A stretch of DNA of 64,000 nt, taken from Lachnospiraceae bacterium. Lineage in GTDB: Bacteria; Bacillota; Clostridia; Lachnospirales; Lachnospiraceae. The DNA lies in the NCBI GenBank assembly GCA_902363445.1, contig CABJAB010000004.1, forward strand, positions 62,001 to 126,000, given 5' to 3'. The position numbers and the translations under genes were made by a program. Under the pieces are notes generated by a model. The model was not told the origin of the DNA, ran no database searches, and saw only the letters and a program-made list of their open reading frames with translations. Positions 41,953 through 51,395 of the stretch are shown piece by piece. How positions within the stretch are numbered: position 1 is the first letter of the stretch; the number at the start of each line of letters is the position of its first letter.

Positions 41953-43245
41953 TTATTTCTTTACTGTCTCTTCCTGCTTTTCCAGCATGGTTTCCAGAAA
42001 AATCCCGTATCCTTTTGTAGAATCCTGAACAAATACATGGGTCACTGCCCCCACAACTTTTCCGTCTTGTATGATAGGGCTGCCGCTCATGCCCTGAACA
42101 ATCCCTCCGGTCAGCTCCAAAAGCTCCGGATCCGTCACTTGTACCACCATCCCCTTGTTGCTGTCTGTAGTAATATCCGCTTTTATAATCTCAATGTCAT
42201 ATTCCTTGACTTCTCCATTGGCAGAACATCGAATGGACGCAGGCCCCAGCTTCACATCCTGCTTAAAGCCTACAGGAAGCGCGTCTGCCGCTTTCTTATC
42301 CCAGTTGGCCAGCTCTGTATGACCGAACACGCCAGCTTCCGTATTGCCGAAAACATCGCCCCAATGGCTGTCGCTGTAGACAATCGTTCCGAGAAGAGAG
42401 CCCGGTGTACCAGACTGGCCCTTTATCACGTCCTGGATCTGAGCTTTCTGAAGATCGCCTTCGGAAGCCTCCAGCTGCTGTCCTGTATCCGTATCGCTCA
42501 TGGCGTGTCCCAGAGCGCCGAAATATCCATTTTCATCTACGTAAGTGAGGGTGCCGATACCTTGGGCATCGTCTCTTACCCATATACCGGCCTTGCAGCT
42601 CCCGTCACTGGTCAGGACCGTGTCCACCTTTGCTTCTATGATCTCACCGTCTCTGCGTATTTTAAAAACACAAGGCGCCTCACCGTTGGAAGATATCGCG
42701 GCAATCAGCGCTTCTTTATCTGTCACCGGCTGTCCATTTGCCTCCAGGATATAATCTCCTGATTTCACGATGCCGTAAGCCGGTTCCACAATGCTTCCTT
42801 CTTTATCTGTCAGTTCGCTCGTACCGACCACCATGACGCCGTCCATTTCCAGATAGAGGCCTATGGATTCGCCTCCTGGAATCACTGACCGGGATTCCAC
42901 CACATCAACCTGAATGTTGCGAAGCGGCAGCCAGCCAAACAGCTTGATATCCATGTCATAGCTGCCAAGGGAGGTTCCTTCCACGGTAAATGCCCGGTCT
43001 GTATTGATCCGGACGGCGCCCTCCGGTATGTTCGAAATACTTCCTAAAAGCACCTCTTCATTTTCCGTTTCCAGGGTGCTTCCCCAGGGAAGAGAAAACT
43101 GAAAAGTACCTTCTTCTCCCACTACGACACGAATTTTCCCGGGAATCATATGCCGAATATAATAATATGAGAACAAACAGGTAAAAATAATCATAATCCA
43201 GATCAGCCGTATAAGAAACTGCCTGTATTTTTGTTTCCGTGTCAT
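41953..43245 (-). CDS. spoIVB: SpoIVB serine peptidase
   Basis: A 430-residue peptidase (family S55) made in the forespore, which cleaves SpoIVFA in the outer membrane and so activates pro-sigma-K processing. It has an N-terminal membrane anchor (FLIRLIWIMIIFTCLFSYYY) and a PDZ domain around residues 130-205 (VKSGDYILEANGQPV). The S55 domain has the catalytic His in YFGALGHAMSDTD and the Ser in GIVQGMSGSPIIQDGKVVGA. It lies between recN and spo0A as in Bacillus. GGAGGCGCGCC precedes the ATG. Confidence 0.97.
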   Translation of the reverse strand: MTRKQKYRQFLIRLIWIMIIFTCLFSYYYIRHMIPGKIRVVVGEEGTFQFSLPWGSTLETENEEVLLGSISNIPEGAVRINTDRAFTVEGTSLGSYDMDIKLFGWLPLRNIQVDVVESRSVIPGGESIGLYLEMDGVMVVGTSELTDKEGSIVEPAYGIVKSGDYILEANGQPVTDKEALIAAISSNGEAPCVFKIRRDGEIIEAKVDTVLTSDGSCKAGIWVRDDAQGIGTLTYVDENGYFGALGHAMSDTDTGQQLEASEGDLQKAQIQDVIKGQSGTPGSLLGTIVYSDSHWGDVFGNTEAGVFGHTELANWDKKAADALPVGFKQDVKLGPASIRCSANGEVKEYDIEIIKADITTDSNKGMVVQVTDPELLELTGGIVQGMSGSPIIQDGKVVGAVTHVFVQDSTKGYGIFLETMLEKQEETVKK

Positions 43246-43293
43246 GGCGCGCCTCCGTATTTCAAAGAATTTTCTTTTTCAATCGCTCCCCTT

Positions 43294-43323
43294 TAGTATG
43301 GAGCAAAAAATAAAACGCCATGC
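43294..43323 (-). promoter_or_regulatory. sigma-G/sigma-F type promoter of spoIVB
   Basis: On the minus strand GCATG (43319-43323) fits the -35 GHATR, and CATACTA (43294-43300) fits the -10 CATnHTA, with an 18-base spacer. This matches forespore expression of spoIVB. Confidence 0.7.
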
Positions 43324-43421
43324 AAAAGAGCCTCATTCAATCTGAGGTAATTTTTCCCTCGATCGAACAAGGCCCTTAGTTACTAGTGTTTTCAGGCTTT
43401 CTTCCTTTTACGGATGCAGTT

Positions 43422-45098
43422 TTACCGTTTGTAAGTCATTGCCAGCTCTTTCATCTCCCTCGCATTCTCCGCCACCGCATCAGTGATGGCTGCGCCGCCC
43501 AAAAGACGGCAGAGCTCTTCTATTTCTTCTTTATCAGAAAGCTTTGTGACCACTGTCACAGTCCTTCCATTTTTAACATTTTTTTCAATCTTATAATGGC
43601 AGTCGGCCATCGCCGCTATCTGCGGCAGATGGGTGATGCAGATCACCTGATGGCTCCTGCCGATATCGTTCAGCTTTTCCGATACCTTCTGCGCTGTCCT
43701 GCCGCTGATCCCCGCGTCGATCTCATCAAAAATCAAGGTTTCGATATCATCCGTATCCGCCAACACAGCCTTGATCGCCAGCATGATCCTGGAGAGCTCG
43801 CCTCCGGACGCCACCTGGGACAAGGGCCTGAGCTCTTCACCGGGATTGGTGGAAATGAGGAACTCCATCTCATCAAATCCATCCGGCCCCGCCTGCCCCT
43901 TTTTCGTAAATTCCATGGAAAACTGAACATCCAAAAAGTTCAGGTCTGCCAGCGCGGAGCGGATGGATTCCGTAAGATGAAACGCCTCTACCTTCCGGAT
44001 CTTCGACAGCTCTCCGGCAAACAAAAACACACTCTTTTCTGCTTGTTCAAAAGCAGCCTTTGCAGCCTGCTTTCTTTCATCAAATGCCGCCAGCTTTTCA
44101 AGTCGACTTCTCCTGGTTTCCAGGGATTCCATCATGTCCTCATAGGACTCCCCATATTTGATCTGAAGACTGTGAAGAAAATCCAGACGCTTTTCCATCT
44201 GGTTCATCTCCCTTTCATCAAACTCCAGTTCCTTTCCATATTCAAACAGCGCACGGTTCAGGCTGCTGACGATATCTTCCGCCTCTTCCGCCTGTGAAAG
44301 AAGGCCTGCCAGCGCTTCATCATAATTTGCCGCTTCAAAGAGGGCGCGAACCGCCCGGCCGAGAAGCTCTCCGGCTCCGTCCTCGTCTCCCGTAAACTCC
44401 TGAGCTTTCGAAAGACTCTCTGTAATCCGCTGCCCGTTCATCATACGTTTATAGCGGAGCTCCAGCTCCTCTATCTCGCCCTCTTTCAGACCGGCATTTT
44501 CCAGCTCCCGAATCTCATAAGAAAGAAAATCCAGCTCCCGGATTCTATCTTCCTCCCCTATCTCATAGGTCTCAAGCTCTTTTTTGGCTGCCGCATAGAC
44601 GGAATAAGCCTCTGCCAGACGTTCCTTTACCGTTTTTTCCTGATGCTTCGCATACGCGTCCAGAATCTCCAGGTGCTTGGACTTATGTAAAAGCGACTGG
44701 TGCTCATGCTGACCGTGGATATCGATCAAAAGGCCGGTCACTGCCCGCAGCCTGGATACGGTCACCGTTTCATCGTTGATCTTGCATATGCTTTTCCCCT
44801 GGGACAGCTTTCTGGCAATCAAAACAGAGCCGTCCTCCTCCGGAACGACCCCAATCTTTTCCAGCGCCTCCTTCTTCTCTCGTCCGGAAACACTGAACAG
44901 AAGCTCCACGCTGGCAGGTTTATCCTCATTCCGAAACAGGCCTCTCGCGGTCTTTGCCCCCAGGGCCAGATTCACCGCGTCGATCAGGATGGATTTTCCG
45001 GCGCCGGTCTCGCCTGTCAAAATATTGAGGCCGTCTCCAAGGCTCACATCCGCTTCTTCAATGAGGGCGACATTTTTCACATGCAGATTCAGTAACAT
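43422..45098 (-). CDS. recN: DNA repair protein RecN
   Basis: A 558-residue SMC-like ATPase acting early in double-strand-break repair. Walker A is in LTGETGAGKSILIDAVNLAL near residue 29. Two long coiled coils follow around 150-370. The ABC signature QVASGGELSRIMLAIKAVL is near 430, and Walker B FDEIDAGISGRTAQKV follows. The length is normal. It stands downstream of argR in the conserved argR-recN-spoIVB-spo0A order. Confidence 0.97.
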   Translation of the reverse strand: MLLNLHVKNVALIEEADVSLGDGLNILTGETGAGKSILIDAVNLALGAKTARGLFRNEDKPASVELLFSVSGREKKEALEKIGVVPEEDGSVLIARKLSQGKSICKINDETVTVSRLRAVTGLLIDIHGQHEHQSLLHKSKHLEILDAYAKHQEKTVKERLAEAYSVYAAAKKELETYEIGEEDRIRELDFLSYEIRELENAGLKEGEIEELELRYKRMMNGQRITESLSKAQEFTGDEDGAGELLGRAVRALFEAANYDEALAGLLSQAEEAEDIVSSLNRALFEYGKELEFDEREMNQMEKRLDFLHSLQIKYGESYEDMMESLETRRSRLEKLAAFDERKQAAKAAFEQAEKSVFLFAGELSKIRKVEAFHLTESIRSALADLNFLDVQFSMEFTKKGQAGPDGFDEMEFLISTNPGEELRPLSQVASGGELSRIMLAIKAVLADTDDIETLIFDEIDAGISGRTAQKVSEKLNDIGRSHQVICITHLPQIAAMADCHYKIEKNVKNGRTVTVVTKLSDKEEIEELCRLLGGAAITDAVAENAREMKELAMTYKR

Positions 45099-45111
45099 GG
45101 CATAACTCCTC

Positions 45112-45567
45112 TCACTGGGATGACATCACCCGGCGAAGCTTCTCCATAACGATGATGGTATCGTCAACACTCCTGACCGCGCACATGATGGCGTCGTCTC
45201 CCGCGATACAACCCACGATCTCATGGAACCGAAGCGCGTCAAGCGCCGCCGCCACTGCCATAGCCATACCGGGCACGGTCTTCACCACCAGGATATTCTG
45301 GGCCATATCCATGGATACAAATCCGTCCCGGAGGATTCTGATATACTTATCGTTCAGATTGCTGTCGGCTTTGTGGAGCACCACATATTTCTGTCCTCCT
45401 CCGTCCACGGCCACCTTTGTCAGCTTCAGTTCTCTGATATCCCTGGACACGGTAGCCTGAGTCACCCGGAATCCGGCTTCATTCAGCTTCTCCGCCAGCT
45501 CTTCCTGTGTCTCAATGTCATACTTTCCAATCAATTCCACAATCTTACTGTGGCGCTCAATTTTCAT
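45112..45567 (-). CDS. argR: arginine repressor ArgR
   Basis: A 151-residue hexameric regulator of arginine metabolism. The N-terminal winged helix covers residues 1-70 (VELIGKYDIETQEELAEKL, then RVTQATVSRDIRELKL). The C-terminal oligomerisation and arginine-binding domain has VPGMAMAVAAALDAL and the acidic core GCIAGDDAIMCAV. The start at 45567 has AGGAGG eight bases upstream; the frame is open to 45630 but that part overlaps nadK. It lies between nadK and recN, as in Bacillus. Confidence 0.96.
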   Translation of the reverse strand: MKIERHSKIVELIGKYDIETQEELAEKLNEAGFRVTQATVSRDIRELKLTKVAVDGGGQKYVVLHKADSNLNDKYIRILRDGFVSMDMAQNILVVKTVPGMAMAVAAALDALRFHEIVGCIAGDDAIMCAVRSVDDTIIVMEKLRRVMSSQ

Positions 45568-45586
45568 GTCCATTTCCTCCTCTATG

Positions 45587-46411
45587 TCATTCCGCCGACA
45601 TTTTATGGCGGAGCGTTTCCAAAAATCCAATCCGGTTCAGTTTCAGGATCTTCGTCGTCCTCATGGCTTTCTGTATCTCTATATAGTCCCCCGCCTGGAA
45701 CGGATATTGATTATCACTGTCAAAGCCAACCGTGGCCTCCACCTCCGCGCGTCCCGGAGGAACTACCAGTTCCAGCTTTATCTGGCTTTTAGCAGAAAGC
45801 ACGATACTCCTGTTTATCATCGTATGGGGCGCTATGGGAGTCAGGACGATCAAAGAAGCCGTCGGCTCCACGATCGGACCGCCTGCCGACAGATTGTACG
45901 CCGTGGAGCCCGTGGGCGTAGCCACGATCATGCCGTCCGCCGCATAAGCATTCAGGAATTCTCCATCCACGTAAACCTTGAACCGAATCACCTTAAAGCC
46001 GGATTTTCGTCCGATCAGGATATCATTGAGGGCGATGTCTTCACAGACCATCTTTCCGTCATGATATACAGAACCTTTTAACATCATTCGCTCTTCCACC
46101 ACGGAGGGTCCGCTTTCCAGCAGCTCTTTCAGGCCGCCGAGGGCCGAATGGATGTCCAGCTCCGCCAGATACCCCAGGGTCCCCAAATTCACGCCAAGAA
46201 GCGGGACATCCTTCCACACCAGGTTCCTGGCCGCCTGAAGGAGAGTCCCGTCGCCGCCTAGGACAAGGACACAGTCCGTATCCTCAGGTATCGGCGCGTC
46301 TCCATTCAGCACGCAGACTTTTCCCTGGCTTTCCAGAAATCTCTTGATCTTTCCGGTCACGGTAAGCTCCGGGTCTTTCTCTCTGTTCGTAATGATATAA
46401 AATCGGTTCAT
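45587..46411 (-). CDS. nadK: NAD kinase
   Basis: A 274-residue enzyme that phosphorylates NAD to NADP. The diagnostic VLGGDGTLLQAARN lies near residue 52, and the active-site stretch ADGMIVATPTGSTAYNLSAG near 158 is complete. The C-terminal beta domain ends around GFLETLRHKM. The gene overlaps tlyA by 4 bases (ATGA), indicating coupled translation. Confidence 0.96.
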   Translation of the reverse strand: MNRFYIITNREKDPELTVTGKIKRFLESQGKVCVLNGDAPIPEDTDCVLVLGGDGTLLQAARNLVWKDVPLLGVNLGTLGYLAELDIHSALGGLKELLESGPSVVEERMMLKGSVYHDGKMVCEDIALNDILIGRKSGFKVIRFKVYVDGEFLNAYAADGMIVATPTGSTAYNLSAGGPIVEPTASLIVLTPIAPHTMINRSIVLSAKSQIKLELVVPPGRAEVEATVGFDSDNQYPFQAGDYIEIQKAMRTTKILKLNRIGFLETLRHKMSAE

Positions 46412-47202
46412 CTCAATTCCTCATGGGCTTTCGCAACGATGTCTTCTGGGTTGATGGTTTCCGCGTCCTCTCCTCCTTTAATCAGAAAGAGCAGGTATTC
46501 AATATTTCCCTCCGGGCCTTTGATTGGGGAAAACTCCAGAGCCTTTCTGCCAAATCCGATGCTTTCCGCATAATCCATCACCTTATGAATGACCTCTAGA
46601 TGGATCTCCGGCTCTCTTACTACTCCTTTTTTGCCGACTTTTTCCCGTCCAGCTTCAAACTGAGGCTTGATCAGGCATACCACGCCTCCTCCGTCCTTCA
46701 GGATCTCCCGCACGGGAAGGAGTACTTTTGTAAGGGATATAAAAGAGACGTCAATGGAAGAAAAATCCACCGGTTCACCGATGTCCTCCGGCGTCACATA
46801 ACGGATGTTCGTCTTTTCCATACAAACGACCCGTTCATCCTGCCGAAGTTTCCAGGCCAGCTGCCCGCGTCCCACGTCGACAGAATATACCCGTACTGCG
46901 CCGTTTTGCAGCATGCAGTCGGTAAATCCTCCCGTGGAAGCTCCCACGTCCATGCAGATCTTCCCATCCAGAGAAACTCCGAAATGGCTCATGGCTTTTT
47001 CCAGCTTAAGACCTCCCCGGCTCACATATCTAAGGGTCTGCCCACGGACCTCGATAGGCGCCTCCGGCTGAAACGCCGCCCCCGCCTTATCTTCACGCTG
47101 CCCGTTTACAAAGACGATTCCCTCCATGATCATGGTTTTTGCCTTTTCCCTGGATTCAGCGAACCCCCTGGAAACCAGCAGCACATCGAGACGTTCCTTC
47201 AT
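46408..47202 (-). CDS. tlyA: TlyA-family rRNA (cytidine-2'-O)-methyltransferase
   Basis: A 264-residue protein with an N-terminal S4 RNA-binding domain (ERLDVLLVSRGFAESREKAK) and an FtsJ-like SAM methyltransferase domain. SAM site CMDVGASTGGFTDCMLQNGA lies near residue 84, with the catalytic KDGGGVVCLIKPQFE region near 180. In mycobacteria TlyA methylates 16S and 23S rRNA; in spore formers the gene often lies between dxs and nadK. The start at 47202 follows AGGAAAGCTAAA, and the ribosome binding site is inside the end of dxs. Earlier in-frame starts to 47307 overlap dxs and are not used. Confidence 0.94.
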   Translation of the reverse strand: MKERLDVLLVSRGFAESREKAKTMIMEGIVFVNGQREDKAGAAFQPEAPIEVRGQTLRYVSRGGLKLEKAMSHFGVSLDGKICMDVGASTGGFTDCMLQNGAVRVYSVDVGRGQLAWKLRQDERVVCMEKTNIRYVTPEDIGEPVDFSSIDVSFISLTKVLLPVREILKDGGGVVCLIKPQFEAGREKVGKKGVVREPEIHLEVIHKVMDYAESIGFGRKALEFSPIKGPEGNIEYLLFLIKGGEDAETINPEDIVAKAHEELR

Positions 47203-47203
47203 T

Positions 47204-49072
47204 TTAGCTTTCCTTCCGTATATATTCGTTCTTGATTCTCTGGAAAATGGAGTCCGCATCCAGCCCCAGATCCCTTTTAAGGATATCTGCTGGTCCATGC
47301 TCCACAAAAGTATCCGGAACCGCGGCTTTCAGCACCATGGCCTCATAGCCCCGTTCATGGATATAAGAGGAGACCGCCTCTCCGTATCCTCCGCAAATTA
47401 CATTCTCCTCCATGGTCACAAGACATCCGTGAGTCTTTGCCAGATCATCCAGCAGCTCTTTATCCATGGGCTTTACAAACCGCACATTTATAAGCGTAGC
47501 GGATATGCCCGATTCCTTCAGCTTCTCATGGACCTGTACTGCCGTCTCCATCATGCTGCCGACAGAAAGAAGCGCAATCTCTCCGCCTCTGTATATCACT
47601 TCACTCTTTCCTAGCTCTATAGGATCCTGATACTCCTTAAGTCCGGAATACGCGGTCCCTCTTGGATACCGGACGGCAAACGGCACTCCCGCCTGTATTC
47701 CGAATTCCAGGCCGTTCCTGAGTTCATACTTATTCATGGGTGCAAAAACCGCCATCCCCGGCATGCTTCTCAAATAAGAAAGATCAAAAATCCCCTGATG
47801 AGTCTCTCCGTCACAGCCTACAAGACCGGCCCGGTCGATGGCAAACACAACCGGAAGCTTCTGGAGACAGACATCATGAAGCATCTGGTCATATGCCCTC
47901 TGCAAGAACGAGGAGTAGACCGCCACCACGGGCTTCAGTCCTCCCGCCGCCATGCCGGCCGCAAATGTGACCGCGTGTTCCTCGGCGATTCCCACGTCAA
48001 ACAACCGATCCGGATAGAGAGCGGCGAATTTTTTAAGCCCGGTGCCCTCCGGCATGGCCGCCGTGACCGCTACGATCTTATCATCCTTTTCTGCCAGCCG
48101 GCAGATTGTATGAGAAAAGGCCTCCGTATAGCTGATGCCCTTTTTCTCCTCCACAGACTTGCCTGTCTCAATGCAGAAAGGGCCTACTCCGTGAAATTTG
48201 GCGGGATACCGTTCGGCGGGGATATATCCTTTCCCCTTCTTTGTCTTCACATGGATGAGGATCGGCCGTTCAAACTTCTTTGCTTCCTCCAGAATACGAA
48301 CCATTTCAGGAATGTTATGACCGTCCATGGGGCCCACATAAGTGATATCCAGATTTTCAAAGAACATACCCGGAACCATGAACTGCTTCAGCGCCATTTT
48401 GGCGCGCACAATGTTCTCCACCAGAGGTTCGCCCACTCCCGGAACCTTGGACAGCCCCCGGCTCACATCCCGTTTCAGATTGTTGTACCCGCTTCCTACC
48501 CGGATTTTAGACAAGTACTTCGAAAACCCTCCGGTGCTCTCCGAGATAGACATATGATTATCATTGAGAATGATGATAAAATTGCTCTTCAGCCGGGACG
48601 CATTGTTCAAGGCTTCATATGCCATTCCTCCTGACAGAGCGCCGTCGCCGATGACAGACACCACTGTATAGTCCTCGTGTAAACGGTCGCGCGCTTCTAC
48701 CAGGCCCAGCCCTGCCGAGATCGACGTGGAGCTGTGTCCCGTATCAAAGCTGTCAAATTCAGACTCTCTCCGTTTGGGAAAGCCGCTCATTCCCCCATAT
48801 TCCCTCAGGCTCTCAAAATCTTCTCTCCTGCCGGAAAGAAGCTTGTGGGTATAGGACTGATGCCCCACATCCCAAACAATCTTGTCCTCCGGCAGATTGA
48901 AGGCCAGGTGAAGAGCCATGGTCAGCTCGACTACTCCCAGGTTGGAAGCCAGATGGCCGCCGTGTTCGCTCACTTTCTCTATTAAAAACTGGCGGATTTC
49001 CTCTGCCAGCGCCGGAAACTGTGCAGGGTCCAGGGCCTTTAAATCCTCAGGGCTTCTGATTTCCTCTAACAT
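47204..49072 (-). CDS. dxs: 1-deoxy-D-xylulose-5-phosphate synthase
   Basis: A thiamine-diphosphate enzyme that condenses pyruvate with glyceraldehyde 3-phosphate, starting the MEP isoprenoid pathway and feeding thiazole and pyridoxal synthesis. The TPP-binding region GDGALSGGMAYEALNNASRL lies near residue 143 and is followed by NDNHMSIS. The transketolase central domain has DVGIAEEHAVTFAAGMA near 366 and DRAGLVGCDGETHQG near 420. The 622-residue length is normal. The next upstream gene, ispA, acts later in the same pathway. Confidence 0.97.
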   Translation of the reverse strand: MLEEIRSPEDLKALDPAQFPALAEEIRQFLIEKVSEHGGHLASNLGVVELTMALHLAFNLPEDKIVWDVGHQSYTHKLLSGRREDFESLREYGGMSGFPKRRESEFDSFDTGHSSTSISAGLGLVEARDRLHEDYTVVSVIGDGALSGGMAYEALNNASRLKSNFIIILNDNHMSISESTGGFSKYLSKIRVGSGYNNLKRDVSRGLSKVPGVGEPLVENIVRAKMALKQFMVPGMFFENLDITYVGPMDGHNIPEMVRILEEAKKFERPILIHVKTKKGKGYIPAERYPAKFHGVGPFCIETGKSVEEKKGISYTEAFSHTICRLAEKDDKIVAVTAAMPEGTGLKKFAALYPDRLFDVGIAEEHAVTFAAGMAAGGLKPVVAVYSSFLQRAYDQMLHDVCLQKLPVVFAIDRAGLVGCDGETHQGIFDLSYLRSMPGMAVFAPMNKYELRNGLEFGIQAGVPFAVRYPRGTAYSGLKEYQDPIELGKSEVIYRGGEIALLSVGSMMETAVQVHEKLKESGISATLINVRFVKPMDKELLDDLAKTHGCLVTMEENVICGGYGEAVSSYIHERGYEAMVLKAAVPDTFVEHGPADILKRDLGLDADSIFQRIKNEYIRKES

Positions 49073-49084
49073 GATCTCATCCTC

Positions 49085-49972
49085 TTATTTTTCTCTCGTG
49101 ATCAGCGTAAGGATCAGCTGATTCAAAAATTCATTTTTTTTGGACAGGCCATTTAAGGTATCCACCGCCCGCTTGGAATAAAATTCCACCTGTTCCCTGG
49201 CTTTATCAAGCCCTTCCAGTGTCACATAAGTAGTCTTGTTGTTCTTTTCATCACTCAGCACCGGTTTGCCGAGAACTTCTTTCGAACTGGTAACATCCAG
49301 GATATCATCCTGGATCTGAAACGCAAGACCCACATCGGAGGCCACCTGCTCTATCTGTTTCACCTCTTCTAAAGAGGCCCCGCCCAGTACAGCCCCTATC
49401 ATCATAGATGCTTCTAAAAGCGCCCCAGTCTTCAGCCGGTATATGAAATCCAGCTTGTCTGCCGGAACCGGCTCGCCTGTCATCTCCACATCCACCGTCT
49501 GGCCGCCGATCATGCCGTATATCCCGGTTTTTTCTGCCAAAATGCCGATACACCTTCCCGCCAGATCCGGCCTGTCCGTCTGCCCAAAGGCTTTTGAAGC
49601 GGTCTCAAAAGCATAGATCATCAGAGCGTCCCCCGCCAGGATCGCCATGTCTTCTCCGTATACGACCCAGGTGGTCTTTCTGCCTCTGCGATATTCATCG
49701 GCATCCATTGCCGGAAGATCATCATGGACGAGGGAAGAGGTATGGATCATTTCAATGGCCGCCATGAATGGAGCAATCTCATCTCCTTTTCTGCCGAACA
49801 GGCGGAAGCTCTCCTGCATGAGAAGCGGACGAAGTCTTTTGCCGCCCGCCAGCACACTGTAATTCATCGCTTCCAGGATCGTCTTCTGAAATCCCTTTTC
49901 CTCCGGAAGATACGCCCGGATCATCCGTTCAATATCTTCCACCTTTTTATTCATTTCCTCTTTAAAGTTCAT
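49085..49972 (-). CDS. ispA: farnesyl/geranyl diphosphate synthase
   Basis: A 295-residue trans-isoprenyl diphosphate synthase. The first Asp-rich motif DDLPAMDADEYRRGR (DDxxxxD) lies near residue 82, and the second, FQIQDDILD, near 220. GGKRLRPLL near 44 binds diphosphate. Short residues before the first motif fit a C15 product. The start at 49972 has GGGGAAC nearby and overlaps xseB by 11 bases. It is part of the xseA-xseB-ispA-dxs cluster found in many bacteria. Confidence 0.95.
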   Translation of the reverse strand: MNFKEEMNKKVEDIERMIRAYLPEEKGFQKTILEAMNYSVLAGGKRLRPLLMQESFRLFGRKGDEIAPFMAAIEMIHTSSLVHDDLPAMDADEYRRGRKTTWVVYGEDMAILAGDALMIYAFETASKAFGQTDRPDLAGRCIGILAEKTGIYGMIGGQTVDVEMTGEPVPADKLDFIYRLKTGALLEASMMIGAVLGGASLEEVKQIEQVASDVGLAFQIQDDILDVTSSKEVLGKPVLSDEKNNKTTYVTLEGLDKAREQVEFYSKRAVDTLNGLSKKNEFLNQLILTLITREK

Positions 49973-50168
49973 GCTGTTCCCCACTTTCTTCCAATACCAG
50001 CACTTTTTTCTCCACTTCATCTATACTTCCGCGGCATTTCTTTACCAAAGCGAGGCCTTCCGCATAAGCCGCAAAGGACTCCTCCATGGAAAGTTCCTCC
50101 CCCTCCAGTCGTCCGATTATTTCATCTAATCTTTCAAAGGTCTGTTCTATACTCAAAGTTTCCGCCAT
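49962..50168 (-). CDS. xseB: exodeoxyribonuclease VII small subunit
   Basis: A 68-residue helical protein with the signature IEQTFERLDEIIGRLEGEEL and LSMEESFAAYAEGLALVKKC. It forms the complex with XseA that degrades single-stranded DNA. The start at 50168 follows AAAGGAACGGGAC, 13 bases after the xseA stop; in-frame starts farther upstream overlap xseA. Confidence 0.94.
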   Translation of the reverse strand: MAETLSIEQTFERLDEIIGRLEGEELSMEESFAAYAEGLALVKKCRGSIDEVEKKVLVLEESGEQHEL

Positions 50169-50181
50169 GTCCCGTTCCTTT

Positions 50182-51390
50182 CTATTCATCTGCCGGATCC
50201 GCTCCAATGACCTCAGTCTCTACGACACCATCGGACAGCTGTAAGGACAGCCTTTCTCCAGGCAGCGCCTGAGATGCCGACAGCAGACGGCTTCCATCCT
50301 TTTTGGTCACAAAGGCATATCCCCTCGTGATCCGGTCAAGCGGAGAACAGCCTTTCAGCCGCTCCGCATAAACAGCCAGCTTATGATCCGCTGATTTGAG
50401 CTTGTCCCTCATGACCGAAGAAAGCTTGTCCTGATACTGGTCGAGCAGCTGTCTTTTTTCCGCCACCTGATGATCCGGCCGGAATCTGCCCAGCCGGAGC
50501 TCTTTCGCTTTCAGCATCTGCTCAAGCCTGGCCGTCCGGCGTATCATAGCTTCCGACATCCTCCGTCCCGCTTCGTCAAGCTGAGATAAAAAAAGACGGT
50601 AGTCATAAACAGCCAGTTCAGCCGCAGCCGAAGGAGTCGGCGCGCGAAGATCCGACACAAAATCAGCAATCGTAAAATCTGTCTCATGACCGACTGCGGA
50701 TATCACCGGCACAGAACAGTCAAATATCGCCTGCGCCGTCTTTTCTTCATTAAAAGCCCATAGGTCTTCAATGGAACCGCCGCCTCTGCCTACGATCATA
50801 CAGTCGACGCCAAACCGTTCCAGAGCCTCAATTCCCGTCGCTATGGTATCGGCGGCTCCTTCTCCCTGTACCTTTGCCGGATACAGCACCAGGCGGACGT
50901 GGGGATTTCTCCTTCCCGCAATATTTATGATATCACGGACTGCCGCGCCGGTACTGGCCGTAACAATCCCGAGAGTCTTAATATAGCGGGGGATCGGCTG
51001 TTTATATTCTGATGCAAAAAGTCCTCTCTCTTCTAGTTCCCGCTTAAGCGCTTCAAACTGTTCATAGAGGCTCCCAATCCCGTCCAGGGTGATCTCCCTG
51101 GCGTAGAGCTGATATTTCCCGTCTCTTTCAAAAACATTTACGGCTCCTGATACGATGACCCGCTGGCCCTCTTTCATGGTGAAGGGAAGTCCTCCGCGGT
51201 TTCCGGCGAACATCACAGCCTGCAGCACCGCCCCCTTGTCCTTCAGGGTAAAGTAAATATGGCCTGAGGAATGATATTTACAATTGGATACCTCACCTTT
51301 TACAGATATGGCCCCCAGCAGATAATCCTGGGTAAACATATTTTTAATGTAGGCGTTTACCTGCCCCACCGTATAGACGCTTCGTCCCAT
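50182..51390 (-). CDS. xseA: exodeoxyribonuclease VII large subunit
   Basis: A 402-residue catalytic subunit. The N-terminal OB fold has VTSE-like VKGEVSNCKYHSSGHIYFTL. The catalytic domain includes GIVTASTGAAVRDIINI, the conserved IVGRGGGSIEDLWAFNEE and SAVGHETDFTIADFVSDLRA. The C-terminal part is coiled coil and ends with the ITRGYAFVTKKDG strand. It is slightly shorter than the Escherichia coli enzyme but normal for Clostridia. Confidence 0.96.
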   Translation of the reverse strand: MGRSVYTVGQVNAYIKNMFTQDYLLGAISVKGEVSNCKYHSSGHIYFTLKDKGAVLQAVMFAGNRGGLPFTMKEGQRVIVSGAVNVFERDGKYQLYAREITLDGIGSLYEQFEALKRELEERGLFASEYKQPIPRYIKTLGIVTASTGAAVRDIINIAGRRNPHVRLVLYPAKVQGEGAADTIATGIEALERFGVDCMIVGRGGGSIEDLWAFNEEKTAQAIFDCSVPVISAVGHETDFTIADFVSDLRAPTPSAAAELAVYDYRLFLSQLDEAGRRMSEAMIRRTARLEQMLKAKELRLGRFRPDHQVAEKRQLLDQYQDKLSSVMRDKLKSADHKLAVYAERLKGCSPLDRITRGYAFVTKKDGSRLLSASQALPGERLSLQLSDGVVETEVIGADPADE

Positions 51391-51395
51391 CTGTC

